DNA of 64,000 bases, from contig CM017558.1 of NCBI GenBank assembly GCA_007844125.1, positions 48,386,772 through 48,450,771 of the forward strand, read 5' to 3'. Every line of letters begins with the position of its first letter. The first letter of the stretch is position 1. A program made the translations under genes and the position numbers. The notes beneath the pieces are model-generated. The model saw only the letters and a program-made list of their open reading frames with translations, was not told the origin of the DNA and made no database searches. Positions 14,301 to 25,500 of this stretch are shown here, one piece after another. The DNA is from Sinonovacula constricta. Lineage: Eukaryota > Mollusca > Bivalvia > Cardiida > Solecurtidae.

Positions 14301-14556
14301 ATATTGTTGACGCATGGATACACTACACAGTATTAAATAATCCGTTATCGTGAGGGTTTAAGACAATTATCACTGTATATATTGATATTACCTGTATTTT
14401 AAGCTTTTAGTAAGATCCTGTCCTTTTTAAACTTTGCAGTTTGTACTTTCATTATATTATTTTTTCCTTTTTAATATATTTTTTTTAAATTTTTAGTGTT
14501 ACTTTTAAGCAACTTACATTTGTATCTTCAGGATCCAAGTAGAAATCGGCCGCTAA
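2342..14556 (+). CDS. CTL-1: secreted C-type lectin with Pro/Thr-rich tail (7 coding exons)
   Basis: Exons are 2342-2390, 3300-3388, 11608-11704, 12311-12518, 13021-13113, 13973-14017 and 14532-14556. All introns are GT-AG and the frame is continuous, giving 201 residues. Residues 1-17 form a hydrophobic signal peptide. Residues 21-145 are one C-type lectin domain with six cysteines (C21 in CPNGW, C32, C49, C121, C137, C145), the long form with an N-terminal disulfide loop. The WIGL motif is at 83-86, QPD at 112-114 and WVD at 132-134. QPD usually means galactose-type binding, but the residue before D120-C121 is Ala, not Glu, and WND reads WVD. N127-A-S is a possible N-glycosylation site. Residues 149-201 are a Thr/Pro/Val-rich tail without a membrane segment. 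Intron 2 (8.2 kb) holds an antisense LINE. Exon structure is certain in outline; the tail exons rest on agreement with CTL-2. Ligand is unknown. Confidence 0.93.
3404..3921 (+). repeat. 16-bp tandem repeat in intron 2 of CTL-1
   Basis: About 30 imperfect copies of acacagacttagacta begin just after the exon 2 donor of CTL-1. Copies vary by single bases and occasional short deletions. The array has no coding content. Confidence 0.9.
3922..4145 (+). repeat. SINE-like interspersed repeat
   Basis: The segment contains tttgtccggtgttggg followed by gactgggtgtggtatcatg and ends in gataaacccaataaacaaac plus an A-rich tail. This arrangement resembles the conserved core and tail of SINEs spread through mollusc genomes. 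Assignment is from memory of the family; no tRNA-like head was found. Confidence 0.4.
4182..4378 (+). repeat. 41-bp minisatellite, left part
   Basis: There are about 4.7 copies of a 41-bp unit containing gcgatacgataaatgc and an imperfect palindrome around atatctacagatat. The array stops exactly where the LINE 3' end begins. The same unit resumes at 10752 beyond the LINE, so the two arrays were once one. Confidence 0.9.
4709..8299 (-). pseudogene. LINE ORF2: endonuclease-reverse transcriptase with one in-frame stop
   Basis: A single frame of 1197 codons is interrupted only by TAA at 6328-6326, just after NNYRPIS in the reverse transcriptase. Residues about 91-113 are hydrophobic and run into SGDVKTNPGP (114-123), a 2A-like motif. 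The endonuclease follows: N154 in HYNVQS, SETWLS (178-183), YRPPN (253-257) and GDFNLD (285-290). After the stop, the RT core shows DISKAFDKVWHKGLL, AGVPQGSILGP and the catalytic FADD box. A CxCG...H...C cluster lies near the C terminus (CRCGAVESNKHFLLEC). The break makes two polypeptides of 657 and at most 538 residues, splitting the RT fingers from its palm. The true start codon may lie downstream of the first Met. Confidence 0.93.
8680..9155 (-). repeat. Internal direct duplication between LINE ORF1 and ORF2
   Basis: Two diverged copies of roughly 200 bp follow each other at about 8685-8890 and 8962-9150. Shared blocks include gaaacaatgagtcttgtct against gaagcaatgagtcatgtct, a gttgtg(a/g)cgtacatgc block, and gatcttaactgataataac. 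The copies lie in the untranslated inter-ORF region. Confidence 0.7.
9559..10130 (-). pseudogene. LINE ORF1 remnant, frameshifted
   Basis: The - strand reads a heptad-like segment (QLRDQIELLTNRI), then EQYSRRSCLRLSGIP, DIDRSHRVRSRR and RPPDIIVKF. This pattern is that of ORF1 RNA-binding proteins of mollusc CR1-like LINEs. Near 9806 the frame shifts. The C-terminal domain continues in another frame (SYRSRSSFLKCKSELRR, then GIFINEDLTRYR and DGRIFIKCNNGSRR) to a stop at 9561-9559. A stop lies just upstream of the coiled coil, so the N terminus is missing or altered. The product is a nucleic-acid chaperone in related elements, inferred here. Confidence 0.75.
10752..11105 (+). repeat. 41-bp minisatellite, right part
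   Basis: About 8.6 copies of the same 41-bp unit as at 4182-4378 start directly at the 5' end of the LINE. Copies differ at a few sites (atatcgacagat or atatctacagat). Phase and orientation match the left array. Confidence 0.9.
11760..12250 (+). repeat. Degenerate tgatgcttgtagacatg repeats plus a dispersed element, intron 3 of CTL-1
   Basis: Loose copies of a roughly 25-bp motif (gatgcttgtagacatgt and similar) occupy both ends of this intron. The same decayed motif occurs in intron 3 of CTL-2 (about 25370-25660), so it predates the duplication. In the middle, about 11870-12085 belongs to a dispersed element also seen at 24775, 32110 and 57640 (blocks ttccaaggcgg, actcatcaca, gcaatgctcatagga). 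Confidence 0.6.
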
Positions 14557-14617
14557 CCAATGCAGGACATGCAGTAGTTCGCTAGCAATCCAATATGTGT
14601 ATGCATTTAATCGTTCG

Positions 14618-14623
14618 AATAAA
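14618..14623 (+). promoter_or_regulatory. Polyadenylation signal of CTL-1
   Basis: AATAAA lies 61 nt after the stop codon, in sequence conserved with the 3' end of CTL-2. Confidence 0.7.
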
Positions 14624-14989
14624 ACATTATAAAATATTTCTATTCTGTTATAATTTCATGAACAATAAAAGCAACATTTTTAACGCTTCAAAATTGAGTA
14701 TTTTTATCCTATTACAATTCCTCCTAATGACTAAGGAAGTCGTAACCTGATATGTATTAGAACAGGTTGGAAAATGGGCGTCAATATTATCACTGTTGCT
14801 ATTTTAACAAAATATTGCTACATGGACATCATGATAGGCCCTCTTTAATTAAATTTGTTCTTTTTGTGAGAACTAGCATGCGGTTTGTTGTTCTTCATGT
14901 GTTATGTACGGGCGCTGGATGTTCGAGCGATTTTGCCGGAATAAACACCCTAAACAGAGTTATGCAATTTCGCGATTGTCAATCATTTT
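14624..14989. other. Intergenic DNA shared with the 3' flank of CTL-2
   Basis: This stretch aligns by eye with about 29905-30280, for example agaacaggttgga followed by gcgtcaatatta. It marks the duplicated unit continuing past the gene. No gene is seen. Confidence 0.6.
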
Positions 14990-17900
14990 ACTAACGCAAC
15001 AACTAGCTCTTGAAATTGATCCGCAAAACACTTAACTTTTGAGGGTATATTGACTGAATTAGGAGATGGAGAAAAGTAGCAAAATCACAATAGGTGAAGA
15101 TGACAGGAATGTTCCAGAGGTGGCAACGTCAATTTGAACAATAGCATATAATTTAAAGAAGGGCTTAAAAACTACTTTTGCGAAAAGTCAGAAAGAGCTT
15201 CGAGGAGACTCCAGGATTCTATGCAATATAGTAATGGTTCAATTGCAGAAAGAACTACCACCAACCTAGAGCCTTTACATAACTACTGGAGATATAATAC
15301 GGGCACTTCTCGCAGTCCTTTTGCAGAGGAATTGAGTGTCATTGGAGAACGATACTGGGCCTTGACAGGCCTCACACATTAAACTAACCGTTTATGAACG
15401 ATCAACAGAATATATCAATGACTCAAGGCACCAGCAATGCACTGTCTATGCAACCATTCAAGAGAAGTGATTGCAAGTTATAAAGCTCCTAAGAGAAGCA
15501 GGAAAAACAGATTCGAAAGACTTGAGCCCACAACCACCGTTCGAAGGAAACTCACCGAGTTGAGATAGCAACACGAGACAAATGCGGAGTCTGCGGAATA
15601 CATATGTAACATCGCAGCACGTGGTTATCCTGGAGGGGCGTTCGATCAAACTGCTGCCGAGGCATTTCTCAAGGCATAACAAACAGCAATGTATCATACG
15701 GAGTAAGAAACAAAAAAATCACAGACCCTGGATGAAGCGTTAGATTAGCGTAACGTTCTTAGAACATAATAATAATGCGACATTAAGATGAGAGGAGAAA
15801 AATGATAAGACAAGGCAGGTAAGCTTGGATAATACAGTAGAAGGTCCAGAACTTGAAGTTAAATGAGTGAACCGGCCATCTTATGTCACTATGCAGCAGC
15901 TGGATGCTAGTCTGAAGAGAATTGCGGAGGTTCTAGCCAATCTCAGCAAAATCAGTAAACAGCCTTCCCTGATCCGGCAGCGGAAAGCAAGTCCTTTTAA
16001 AAGAACACAGACGAAACTGGGCATGCGACAGTGTTTCAACAGTGGACAATGACATTTTTTCGGAAGTTAAGATCCATGTTTCCAGATTTAAGTCCAAACA
16101 GACGTTCCACCAATGATTTACAGAAACAAGCAATGATGACACAGTAATGTTCGCATATGGAGGTGTCACTGCGAACATCAATATTGCGGGGAAGTCGTGG
16201 GAGTAGCCGCTTGTTTATTGCACCTATCCGGAACAATGTGCTACTGGGGATTGATTTTCTGAAAGAAACTGACACGAAAATAATTGCCAGGGTGACATAG
16301 TAGTTGGTGACCGGTAAAATGAACAGATAGTATTATGGGAACAATGTTAGAGGATGTAGCTGCAACAGATGAAATGATTCTCATGCATCCGAGTAGCTTA
16401 TAATAGGTCGTGTTCTTTGCCATGAGAATGGCGCAACTACTTTTCTTGAACCGACAATTGTCAAAGGCGGTTTGAAGGCGAAATACAAAATACAGTGTCA
16501 AAAGAGGCCTCTACGAGAATAAAGAATTGTCATTTGGCTTATGCAGTGCAATATCGACATTTCAATGAGCAACGGAAACAGATTTACATGACCTTATAGA
16601 ACCAGGTCCTTATCTACCTAAAAGATATAATCGTCTCTTATCGAGGAACACATGAGACGGCTCTCTGTTGTTAAGACATTTCAAGAGTAGGGCTTAAGCT
16701 CAAGCTTAATAAATGCAAATTATTCCAAAAGGAAGTCACTTTTTTCGGGCATACATTATGTGCAAATGGAATTGAAACAAATCTAGCTCTATTTGATAAT
16801 CTTGCCACCTGGACAGTTCCAACCAGCTAATAAGGTTTGCAGTCTTTCTTAGATTTTTAAAAATTTTACTACAGGAAATTCACCAGGAACTACATACAAG
16901 TTGCGGCCAAGGTATGTCTCATTAAAAATGTCGCGTTCAACTGGCAAACTGAACACATTGTGGCTTTTAAAAAACTAAAACATGTTCTAACTATACCACA
17001 AATCTTCTCGTATCTACAAGCAGAGGAAATCTTCATTCTGTACACACAAGTTTTAGTAACAACATTGGCGCAGTCTTGTCACAAAAGCAAAATGGAAGTA
17101 AAGGGTCACTGCATGTGCATATCATTTTGTCGTTCACAGAAGAAGTATGGCGCCAAGGAAGGAGCTTTTAGCCATAGTGGAATTCACCAATAAATTCTAA
17201 CACTATTTTCTTGGCAGGCCCTTTGTTTTACGCACAGACCATAAAAGTTTAGCATGGCTCTTTCGTTTCAAGCAACCTCAACTGGTTAGAAGGTTAGAAG
17301 ATCTGAGTATGTGTTAATTTACAATTCGACATCGTGCAGGTAGGTTACACAGCAATGCAGATGCTATGTCGCGCAAGAAACTGATTACTGCAGTTCTTGA
17401 TGTGGCTTTGAAAGATCTCTCTTCTTTACCATGTGGAAGTTGTAGTCATTGTTCCAGGCTCCCTGAAAGCGGAGAAAGATTCGAAACTGAAGCTGACTAC
17501 ATTCTGCCAGTAGCAAACATCTAGAAACATAAACAACCTGTTGACCAAACCATGACTTAAAGAACACCAATTTGAAGAAATTAGTCATGTTTTAGAAACT
17601 GATAAGGACATCTATGTTGTAAGAAAGTGGGTTCAAGATGGACAGCATCTAGTATGGCGGATAATGGACCAGAAAGTCCTACACTTTGCCACTACTGGTT
17701 AGATTTTGATCAGTTTGAGCAACTCAAAGTTGTCCTATATTACAGTTGAGAAAGGTGTGGTACCTCTCTGTTGAAGACCGTTGTGCCTCGTGCTTGCAGG
17801 AAAGAGGTCGAAGTTTCATAGAACTGGGTCGTGATTTCATTACTTCTGGACATTAGGACACAGAAAGTACCATTCACCGTATTTAGAAATCGTTCTTACA

Positions 17901-18060
17901 ATCAACTTAACAAGTAAATGTAGTATTTTGGAGAGATGCTAGGCAAGGAAATCCAACTGTATTGTTAAAATAAGCTAAAGATTTATCCGCAAGTGGCATA
18001 TCAATTAATAAAGGCAAACAAAATCCTTAAGTTGTACCTATAAGCAATAGCACGAAAAGG
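14990..18060 (+). mobile_element. Decayed Ty3/gypsy LTR retrotransposon, gag to RNase H
   Basis: The coding order is recognisable in broken frames. A gag part ends in an eroded zinc knuckle near 16030 (CFNSGQ then a stop). Protease-type PIRNNVLLGIDFLKE is near 16225-16270. The reverse transcriptase active-site line near 16609 reads IYLKDIIV, with the first catalytic Asp replaced. FFGHTLCANGI is near 16745. The RNase H motif LRTDHKSLAWL is near 17228 and HRAGRLHSNADAMSR near 17333. Integrase is at best faint after 17640. No LTRs were recognised. Many stops and frameshifts show a dead copy. Its gag end recurs downstream of CTL-2, so insertion came before the gene duplication. Confidence 0.82.
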
Positions 18061-19487
18061 GTATGGAGAATGCTCAAGTTGTCTCCCCTATATAGGCAAC
18101 GACTGGAGAGATGAAGAGACTGAATTCCAACAGTGACTGTTCAAGTTATAGCTTAAAGTCACAATATTCATGTAGTCGCAACTGCTATCGTGTGTTAAAA
18201 AGCAATGGAAGTTCTTGCCTGTAAGAGTTAATAGGAAGCAGTGTAGTACAACAAAGGATTTCCGAGTTGTAACCGAAGGCCCTCTTGATTTTAAGACACA
18301 TTTCCTATCTCTGTACTGTGTTTCTTCATTTATTGACGTGATGCTGATGAGTTGTCTCATATAATAATTAACATATGTGAAATGGGCATTATGTACTGTC
18401 GACAATAAAATAAATTTTAACCTTTGTAAGAAAAACAAAAAAAAGAGCCCGTATTGTGGCTATATGTTTACTTAATTTTGGCGGCATTTAATGTACACAT
18501 ATACTAGAATGCACATATGAAACGCCTTGTTAAGCTCTTTACTGTTCGTTTTGCCGTAAATAAAAATACCACCAGCAAGACAAAACAGACAAAATGGTAG
18601 GAGGTGACGCATTTAAAAATGATACTTAAAGTATCATTACCCCAGATACACCGGAGGCATGATCATTTAGAGTTATGGATTATATTTTAATTTGCATTTG
18701 CTTTAATTCAACTCAAAATCTTTACACAAATGAAACATTGAGCACCTTTATTTCTTGAAAACTTGGTGAACACACCAACTTTTCATTTGGTTATTTTTTT
18801 TTGTTTTAGAGACCAATAAAGATCATCGTTTTCTGGAGATGTTCCTTACTATACTTTACATATCTTGCTAGCTGCTTCACTAAGGTCAATGTGCAGTTGC
18901 CGAATATCTTATGTTGCTAATGGTTTAAGCGTAAGCATAACATCCGTACTATTTTTATTCATCATACTGTATCGGCCAACCTTGTACAACGTACCAAAAC
19001 AGTAGGCAAGGCATAGTCTAATTAACAAATCTCTTATGAATTGTACAGGTCCTTGAAATTAGTAGTAGTTTCATTGGTTTTAATAAGCTAAATAGCTATG
19101 AATATCTTAAGAAAGTTTAATAAGTAATGTTCACAGCTTATTTAATAAAAACATACAAACATGTACATACTTATAAAGCCAAAACAGTTTTAAGAATCAA
19201 CATTTTTGGAAGAACTATGGACTTTACGTAAAAAATCAGAGTTAGTTCATATTTTAATTTTAATATCTCTATATATATGAAACCAATCCGTTGAAGTTTG
19301 TCCTAATCTGTAACGATGTCAATATGAAGTCTAAGACTATTTTAAGTTGCTCAGAGAAAATAACTGAAATACTTAACACAAACGTGATAAATGTGAAGTT
19401 GGAATTAATACATGAGACCACTCCGTTGCTGTTTTAGACATGATAAGGCAGGCTAAAGGTCAAATACGTATCTTGTATAACAGAGTG
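18061..19487. other. AT-rich intergenic DNA upstream of CTL-2
   Basis: No coding, RNA or repeat structure could be supported. Similarity to the DNA upstream of CTL-1 appears only near 19437 (acatgataaggcaggctaaaggt). Confidence 0.5.
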
Positions 19488-19488
19488 C

Positions 19489-19495
19489 TATAAAT
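19489..19495 (+). promoter_or_regulatory. Candidate TATA box of CTL-2
   Basis: TATAAAT lies 88 nt before the start codon and about 20 nt before the 5' leader block that is conserved with CTL-1. The aligned CTL-1 position reads cgctagtgcc and has no TATA. The site is supported only by position and consensus. Confidence 0.45.
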
Positions 19496-19582
19496 GCGTC
19501 TTCATTATCAGAATATAGTCAGTCTAATGTACTGTTTACCCAGTGCAGTAACCTACTAGTTCTGTTTGTTGCCTTTTATACC

Positions 19583-22500
19583 ATGGTCGCAACAACCTGC
19601 CTTTTCATCATAGTCTTCATCAGTGGGGCATGTAAGTTGTGTTTTACTTTCATGTTTTTATTTGATTTCTTCAAATATATCGACAAAGAATTGTGATTTG
19701 GTTTAATTGTTCGGTTTTATTTGTGTGTACATTAAAATATCGAATTTGATTTTGCTGGCATTTATGCCTTATGAACGCTGATCATGGGCACAAGTGCATT
19801 GTGTAACGTCACTGATACGAGGAAGGGAGAGTGTGTAACTGTTGAAACTTGAGTAGATGAGGAGACTAGCAAGAACTACAATCTCATGGCAACACTGTCT
19901 ACAACAGCTCATGTCACATTCGAGCCGTGCTTCAGCAGAGCCCATGCCGGCTCAGACCCTATCTAGGCTCATCTGAAGACTACGCGGCCTACATTTATAC
20001 AAGCCTACTCGGACGCATGCATGTTCTTAGAAATTGGAACACAAAACGTGCTGCGGAAATCCGATGAAAACCCATCGGAAGTCAGACCACCTTCAACCCT
20101 AGCACTAGCACGTCTGATGCTCCCTAGAAGCCATTCCGGCTTACACCCGAAGCCATTATTTGTGTCCGAAAATTTAGTAAAATCAATCTTAATTAAGTCA
20201 AAATAGTTACAAATAGTCTCAAATAGTGTAATGACTTATTAGTGTAGAGCCTTTGTATTAATTATTAATACGTCAAAGTATGTTATTTTTGTAAAGAAAA
20301 GATGTTTGAAGTTTATGTTGTATTTTACATACTGTGAAATTGATGTGTTTCAACTGAAAATTTAACGATCTATTTTAATTAACTCCTATACGCTTACAAA
20401 TAGTCTTTTCTTAAAACATGTGATAAGTCGGCATTAACTTTATGTATATAATTATTGTTTTTCTTTTGAATAACAAATGCTACTCCCTTGATTTGTAAGG
20501 AATAATTTAACACATACACACACGCACGCACAACACAAGTATTGTCAATTATATACCTTAGGTGGATAAAAATCCATTGCCACGTGTCTAGACAGAATCA
20601 TCAACTCACCGCAGGCCAGCATGTACATATAATCCTTGAACGTGTGGGGTTGAGAACTTCAGGACGTAACTCAATGAACATGTAAAGTCGCCGGAAAATA
20701 ATGCAAAAATAAAATGTTGTAAACAGACCATTAAACCAATGTTTTCGCCAGACACTTGCATATAAGAGACTTGATATTCACATGTTTATGACTAACAAGC
20801 CTATACCTCGGACCAATATTTACATCATTAATTAACAGAACAACTATTAGTATACATACAGGTCCCGTTTTAATAAATAAATCATCATCCAAATCAACAA
20901 CCCATAAAGTATTCGTAAAACACAATAATTTACCCTTTAATATTTAAGAAATGTTTCCGAACTGTTGGACTATGTCTGCCTTTTTTATCATTGTCGGTCA
21001 TTACAATATTAATTCTCTTACTTTGTATGTATTTAGCCAAGTATGTACTTCAGGGCGCATTTAAGTTGTCATTACTGGTCATTAAATGTTTAATTAACAT
21101 ATTTAAAACTATATAACATATTACCCTCTGTCCATAGCGCATCAATTACAGTCGGAAACAAATTGAACAAGGTATCTATCTGTAGATTCATATTTGGGAC
21201 ATTTTACAATAGCACCTTGTGATCGAGGTTAAATGAGTGTCTGGAAATTCAAAATACATGTAGATGGAAAGAGCTCAACTACAATATGCGTGGAAATTAG
21301 CTTGTGTACCAATCGCGAACTGTCAGCCTATTTCTATAGCAAATACGCAGGCACTAAATTCACAGAAATCATAAAGAGTAACCAAACAGTTCAAATCCTA
21401 ACAAAACTTGAAAGTCAAAGAAATTTTATTCCTCTATCTATTAAAATGTTTTCTGTAAAAGTCTGCGATAATTAATGAAGTCTGTTATTTTAGACGAATT
21501 AGTACAGTAATGTAATATAAAAATAAGAATCATCAATTGATATTAGTAAGATATTAGTAAGATTTTAATTGTGATTTCTATCCAAAATCTCACGTTGATT
21601 TCTTTATATATATATATATCTAACATATCTAACAATGTGGTCATTTTACTGCTGTTAAAGCATAAACATAACCTTTAAACATACGATCGCTTCTTTAAGC
21701 TGGGACGTCATCTCATAGACATTTCCAAAACCAATTATAAATAGAAGAAAGAGCTAGGATGTGATGCATGCGTTTTAAATAAAAAGATAGCTATCCTGGA
21801 AACTAAACACTCTCTTACACTGTTGTTTAATTACATAAACATTTGACATTAACGAACCATAACTCTGATGGGAAGTCGAGTAATTGCTACTGTATTTGTT
21901 TTCCTTGTTGTCTGCTATATCTGTACTTACAAGCTGCAGTGTTTGCATTGGTTTACTCGACTTCTTTTTTAAACAATAATTCACTAAACAGCTGTAACCT
22001 CTTATAAATGCCAATAAGAGTCCAGATAGATGAGATTAGATTGGAAATGCCACTGACATCCCAGGTAAAAATATAAAATACACATTGATAAGGCTCTGTT
22101 ACAGTTTCTAGATTTGCCCCCCCCCCCTTCCCCCATCACATATAACTTTATCAAAATTAACTTTATATGTGGAGTTTATTCTTTCTTTAGCGATCGATTG
22201 TAGATTCTTAAAATATATGTACATCAATAGAGCATATAGGGTTGTGTATTTTGAAAAGAATTACCTGTTAACAAAGTACATATTATTATTGTCTATAAAA
22301 GGGACAATGCTTTTAGAACTTTAAAATATGTTGTGCGTTAATAGGTAATTCTCATCAAAATAAATACATGTTGTTTAAAGTTTTTTATATTTGATTAGCA
22401 ATATATACTTCTTCAAATTCGCTGTTTTTTAAGTTTTTTATCACTTCCCCTTTTAATAAAATGTTATGTCATTACAGTGAGCTAAGTAAATACATAAATT

Positions 22501-25500
22501 TTATCTTCAGTTGGAAACTAAGTATTTCTTGTGGAAGTGAAATGTGTTTACTTCACAATACCCAGCTTTTAAAGCTAAATTTGACGTAACATATTAATGC
22601 TACAGTGTATATTTGCAGACGCTATAGTATGCCCCAACGGCTGGACGACCTTCGGAGAATCTTGTTATCTCCATGGCGAGCAGGCCATGCACAACAGTGA
22701 TGCTGAGGTAAGTGCTGCTGACCTGCAATATCATAAAGTAATGAAACAAATTCTGGTTGTCCATGGGTAGTTTATGAAACGATTTTGGCCGTCCGTGGGT
22801 TGATGCAAATATACTACAGTTGGGAGTATAGATGCTAGAAATTTAACCACTAAGGCAGTATGTCTATTATTTAAATATATAAGGTATAAAATGCGTTGGT
22901 TTATTTTATTATACTTTATAAGATTTACTTCCCTTGTATTCATGACGCCATAAAGCTACATATAACGGCATTTGTTTGTAACATTATTTGCCTTAAAATC
23001 CATTATAATAATTCTGTATACTTATTAAGGCAAAATAAAAACTAATGCATGATGAGTCTTTATCTAGCGTGAAACTAACTTAACCGAAATTAGATAGGAT
23101 ACATGCGTGATAAGTAATCCATTTCACTGTGCATTTATCGGGAAATATCACCTACCCTTTGAATTTAAAGCGTTTCAATTGGTCGAGCGCTGTTTCATGG
23201 ATGAAACAATATAAAGTGATATGGACTAACATAGAAAAGAACGAAAAGTGTAACCTCGGTAGCAGTGAATGCTTTCCTGATTAAGAAAAAATGTGAGAAT
23301 CAACTTTGAGAAAATGGATCAACATCTCGGAAAGTTAGATGTTGAAATAAGAACAGCCTTTTGGTCTTTGTACAGAAACAACAATAATGGCAGCTTAATT
23401 AAGGGTATGCGATATAATACGTAAATACTTATGTTTCAGTCAATATATAGTTTTACGGAACAGGCTAATGCGATATTGACCGAGGCTGCGTCCTCGGTCA
23501 ATATCATATTATCCAGACCCTTAAAATTCAACACAAATCTTTATTTGTAAATTATTGCGTGGTACAATCCATCTGTGTTTATAAAGTGTAAATTGCCGTG
23601 TTTGAAATGCAACATAATACATCAGAAAATATCAACATGGTAAGCAGACCATGCACAACATTTACGTAGATATAAATGATCTTAAGATATAGTCTATACA
23701 TTTAAAGCGTTTTGATTGGCTTAACGCTGTTCCATTGACTTCGTTAGCATGCGCACTTCACAATTACGATGTCATCTAAACAAATTCTAAATGAAGTCGA
23801 TTTATGTTGTTGTTGTTTTAATTTAAAAAAAACAATCATTGCAGTATTCACAATGTTTCGTTGATTTTTATTTATGTAAAATGACATGTGCCGCTTTCTT
23901 TATTAGAGCATGTCGCCGTTTAAGATGCGACATTTTGGTGATATATTTAATGAAGGTAACCAAATGCTAACATGTACATTGCTGTTGCTGCTGTGATGTA
24001 AATGCGCTGGGTATATATCAAATAAAGACTTATTTTAGTCAGTATATTGCACATATTATTTTATGGACCTCAGACTGCATCCTCAATCAATATCACAAAA
24101 CACAGGTCCTTAAAACTATATACTGACCTTAACCAAATTCATTATTTGTTATATTTAACGCATCACAAAACGTCTACATGGCGAATAGACCATAAACAAC
24201 AGTAAGGTAAAGGTAAGTGTTGCAGCCGTTAGTATTGTAATGCGATATAACACCTTTGCACTTCAATCAATATGCATTTTAATATGATAGTATTCATTTC
24301 TAATTTTGTACAATGCGAATGGTATTAGTTGTGGTGCTATACATCGCCTTACTTGTACATTTATTATACAAAGTAATTCGCTTAAGTTATTTGCAATGGT
24401 TTGACACAACATAAATAAAAAGCAATACAATGCAACACATAACAAATATGTAACGATACTTTTCGCTCCAAAACCATGTCATATTTGCATTACAATTCGA
24501 AAAAGACAGTGCACAACGATAAGATATGACGCACTTCACTATAATAACTATTTTTCTATGTTTATGTGTCTAACATTTGACTATTATGCTATAATTCAAA
24601 GAAAACAAATTACATGCACGTACACTCAGATCTCTGATCAAAGTACAATTCATGTCAATATTTCGATGTAACCGATAGTTTGAAACATTTATATATATTT
24701 CTTATTGTTTTTAACCTGTATAATATCAGCGCTTGGACATTTTGTATTCAAATAGATCGTTTTTCTTTTAATTGCTTGCATTTGAGAAACTCGTCAGGAA
24801 GTGCGAGGTTTGAGCTCTGTAAAACCGGTTTAAGCACCCCAGTCGGTCCATATTGCCGACTGACCGTTCCAAGGCGGAAACTGTCGAGTTTGCTCTTTTC
24901 GTTAAATTACTCATCACAAATTTGTTCTTACTTTTCGCTTGTGAAATACCTTTGTTCTGTGCCTTTTCGAAGTTTGGTATATGTTGCAATGCTCATAGGA
25001 CTTTGTCATATATTCTTATCTACAAGATGGAAACTATCTAGCAATTATAGATTTTAGGCCTTTTAACGCTTCAGCCACCCGCCGTTGATTGTTTGAGGCA
25101 CACATCTCACCAATTCTAAATGGAATTCGCGATTTGGTCTCTAAGCTTTTTTTTCCAAATTTAAATATGATAATACAAATTCACGAACAATTGTACTAAT
25201 TATAAGGTTTTGTGTTCTTTCTTTCCAGCATTTCTGCCATGGCCAGCACGCAGGCGCACATCTTGTTCATATTAACAATCACCAGGAACAAGTCTTCCTA
25301 AAAAGCTTCCTGTCCACGTACCCAGGTATCTCTACTATTATTTCTGGTTCCCCACGTGTAGTTTACGTTTGTAGACTCTTGCCGAGATTTGTAGGCACGT
25401 GATGACGCTTGTACTGCGTTGGCGAGGTGTAATGTTACATAATGACGCTTGGCTAGGCTGTTGTTGATGCTTGTTTTACCTTTTGGCTTGGTTATTTGTG

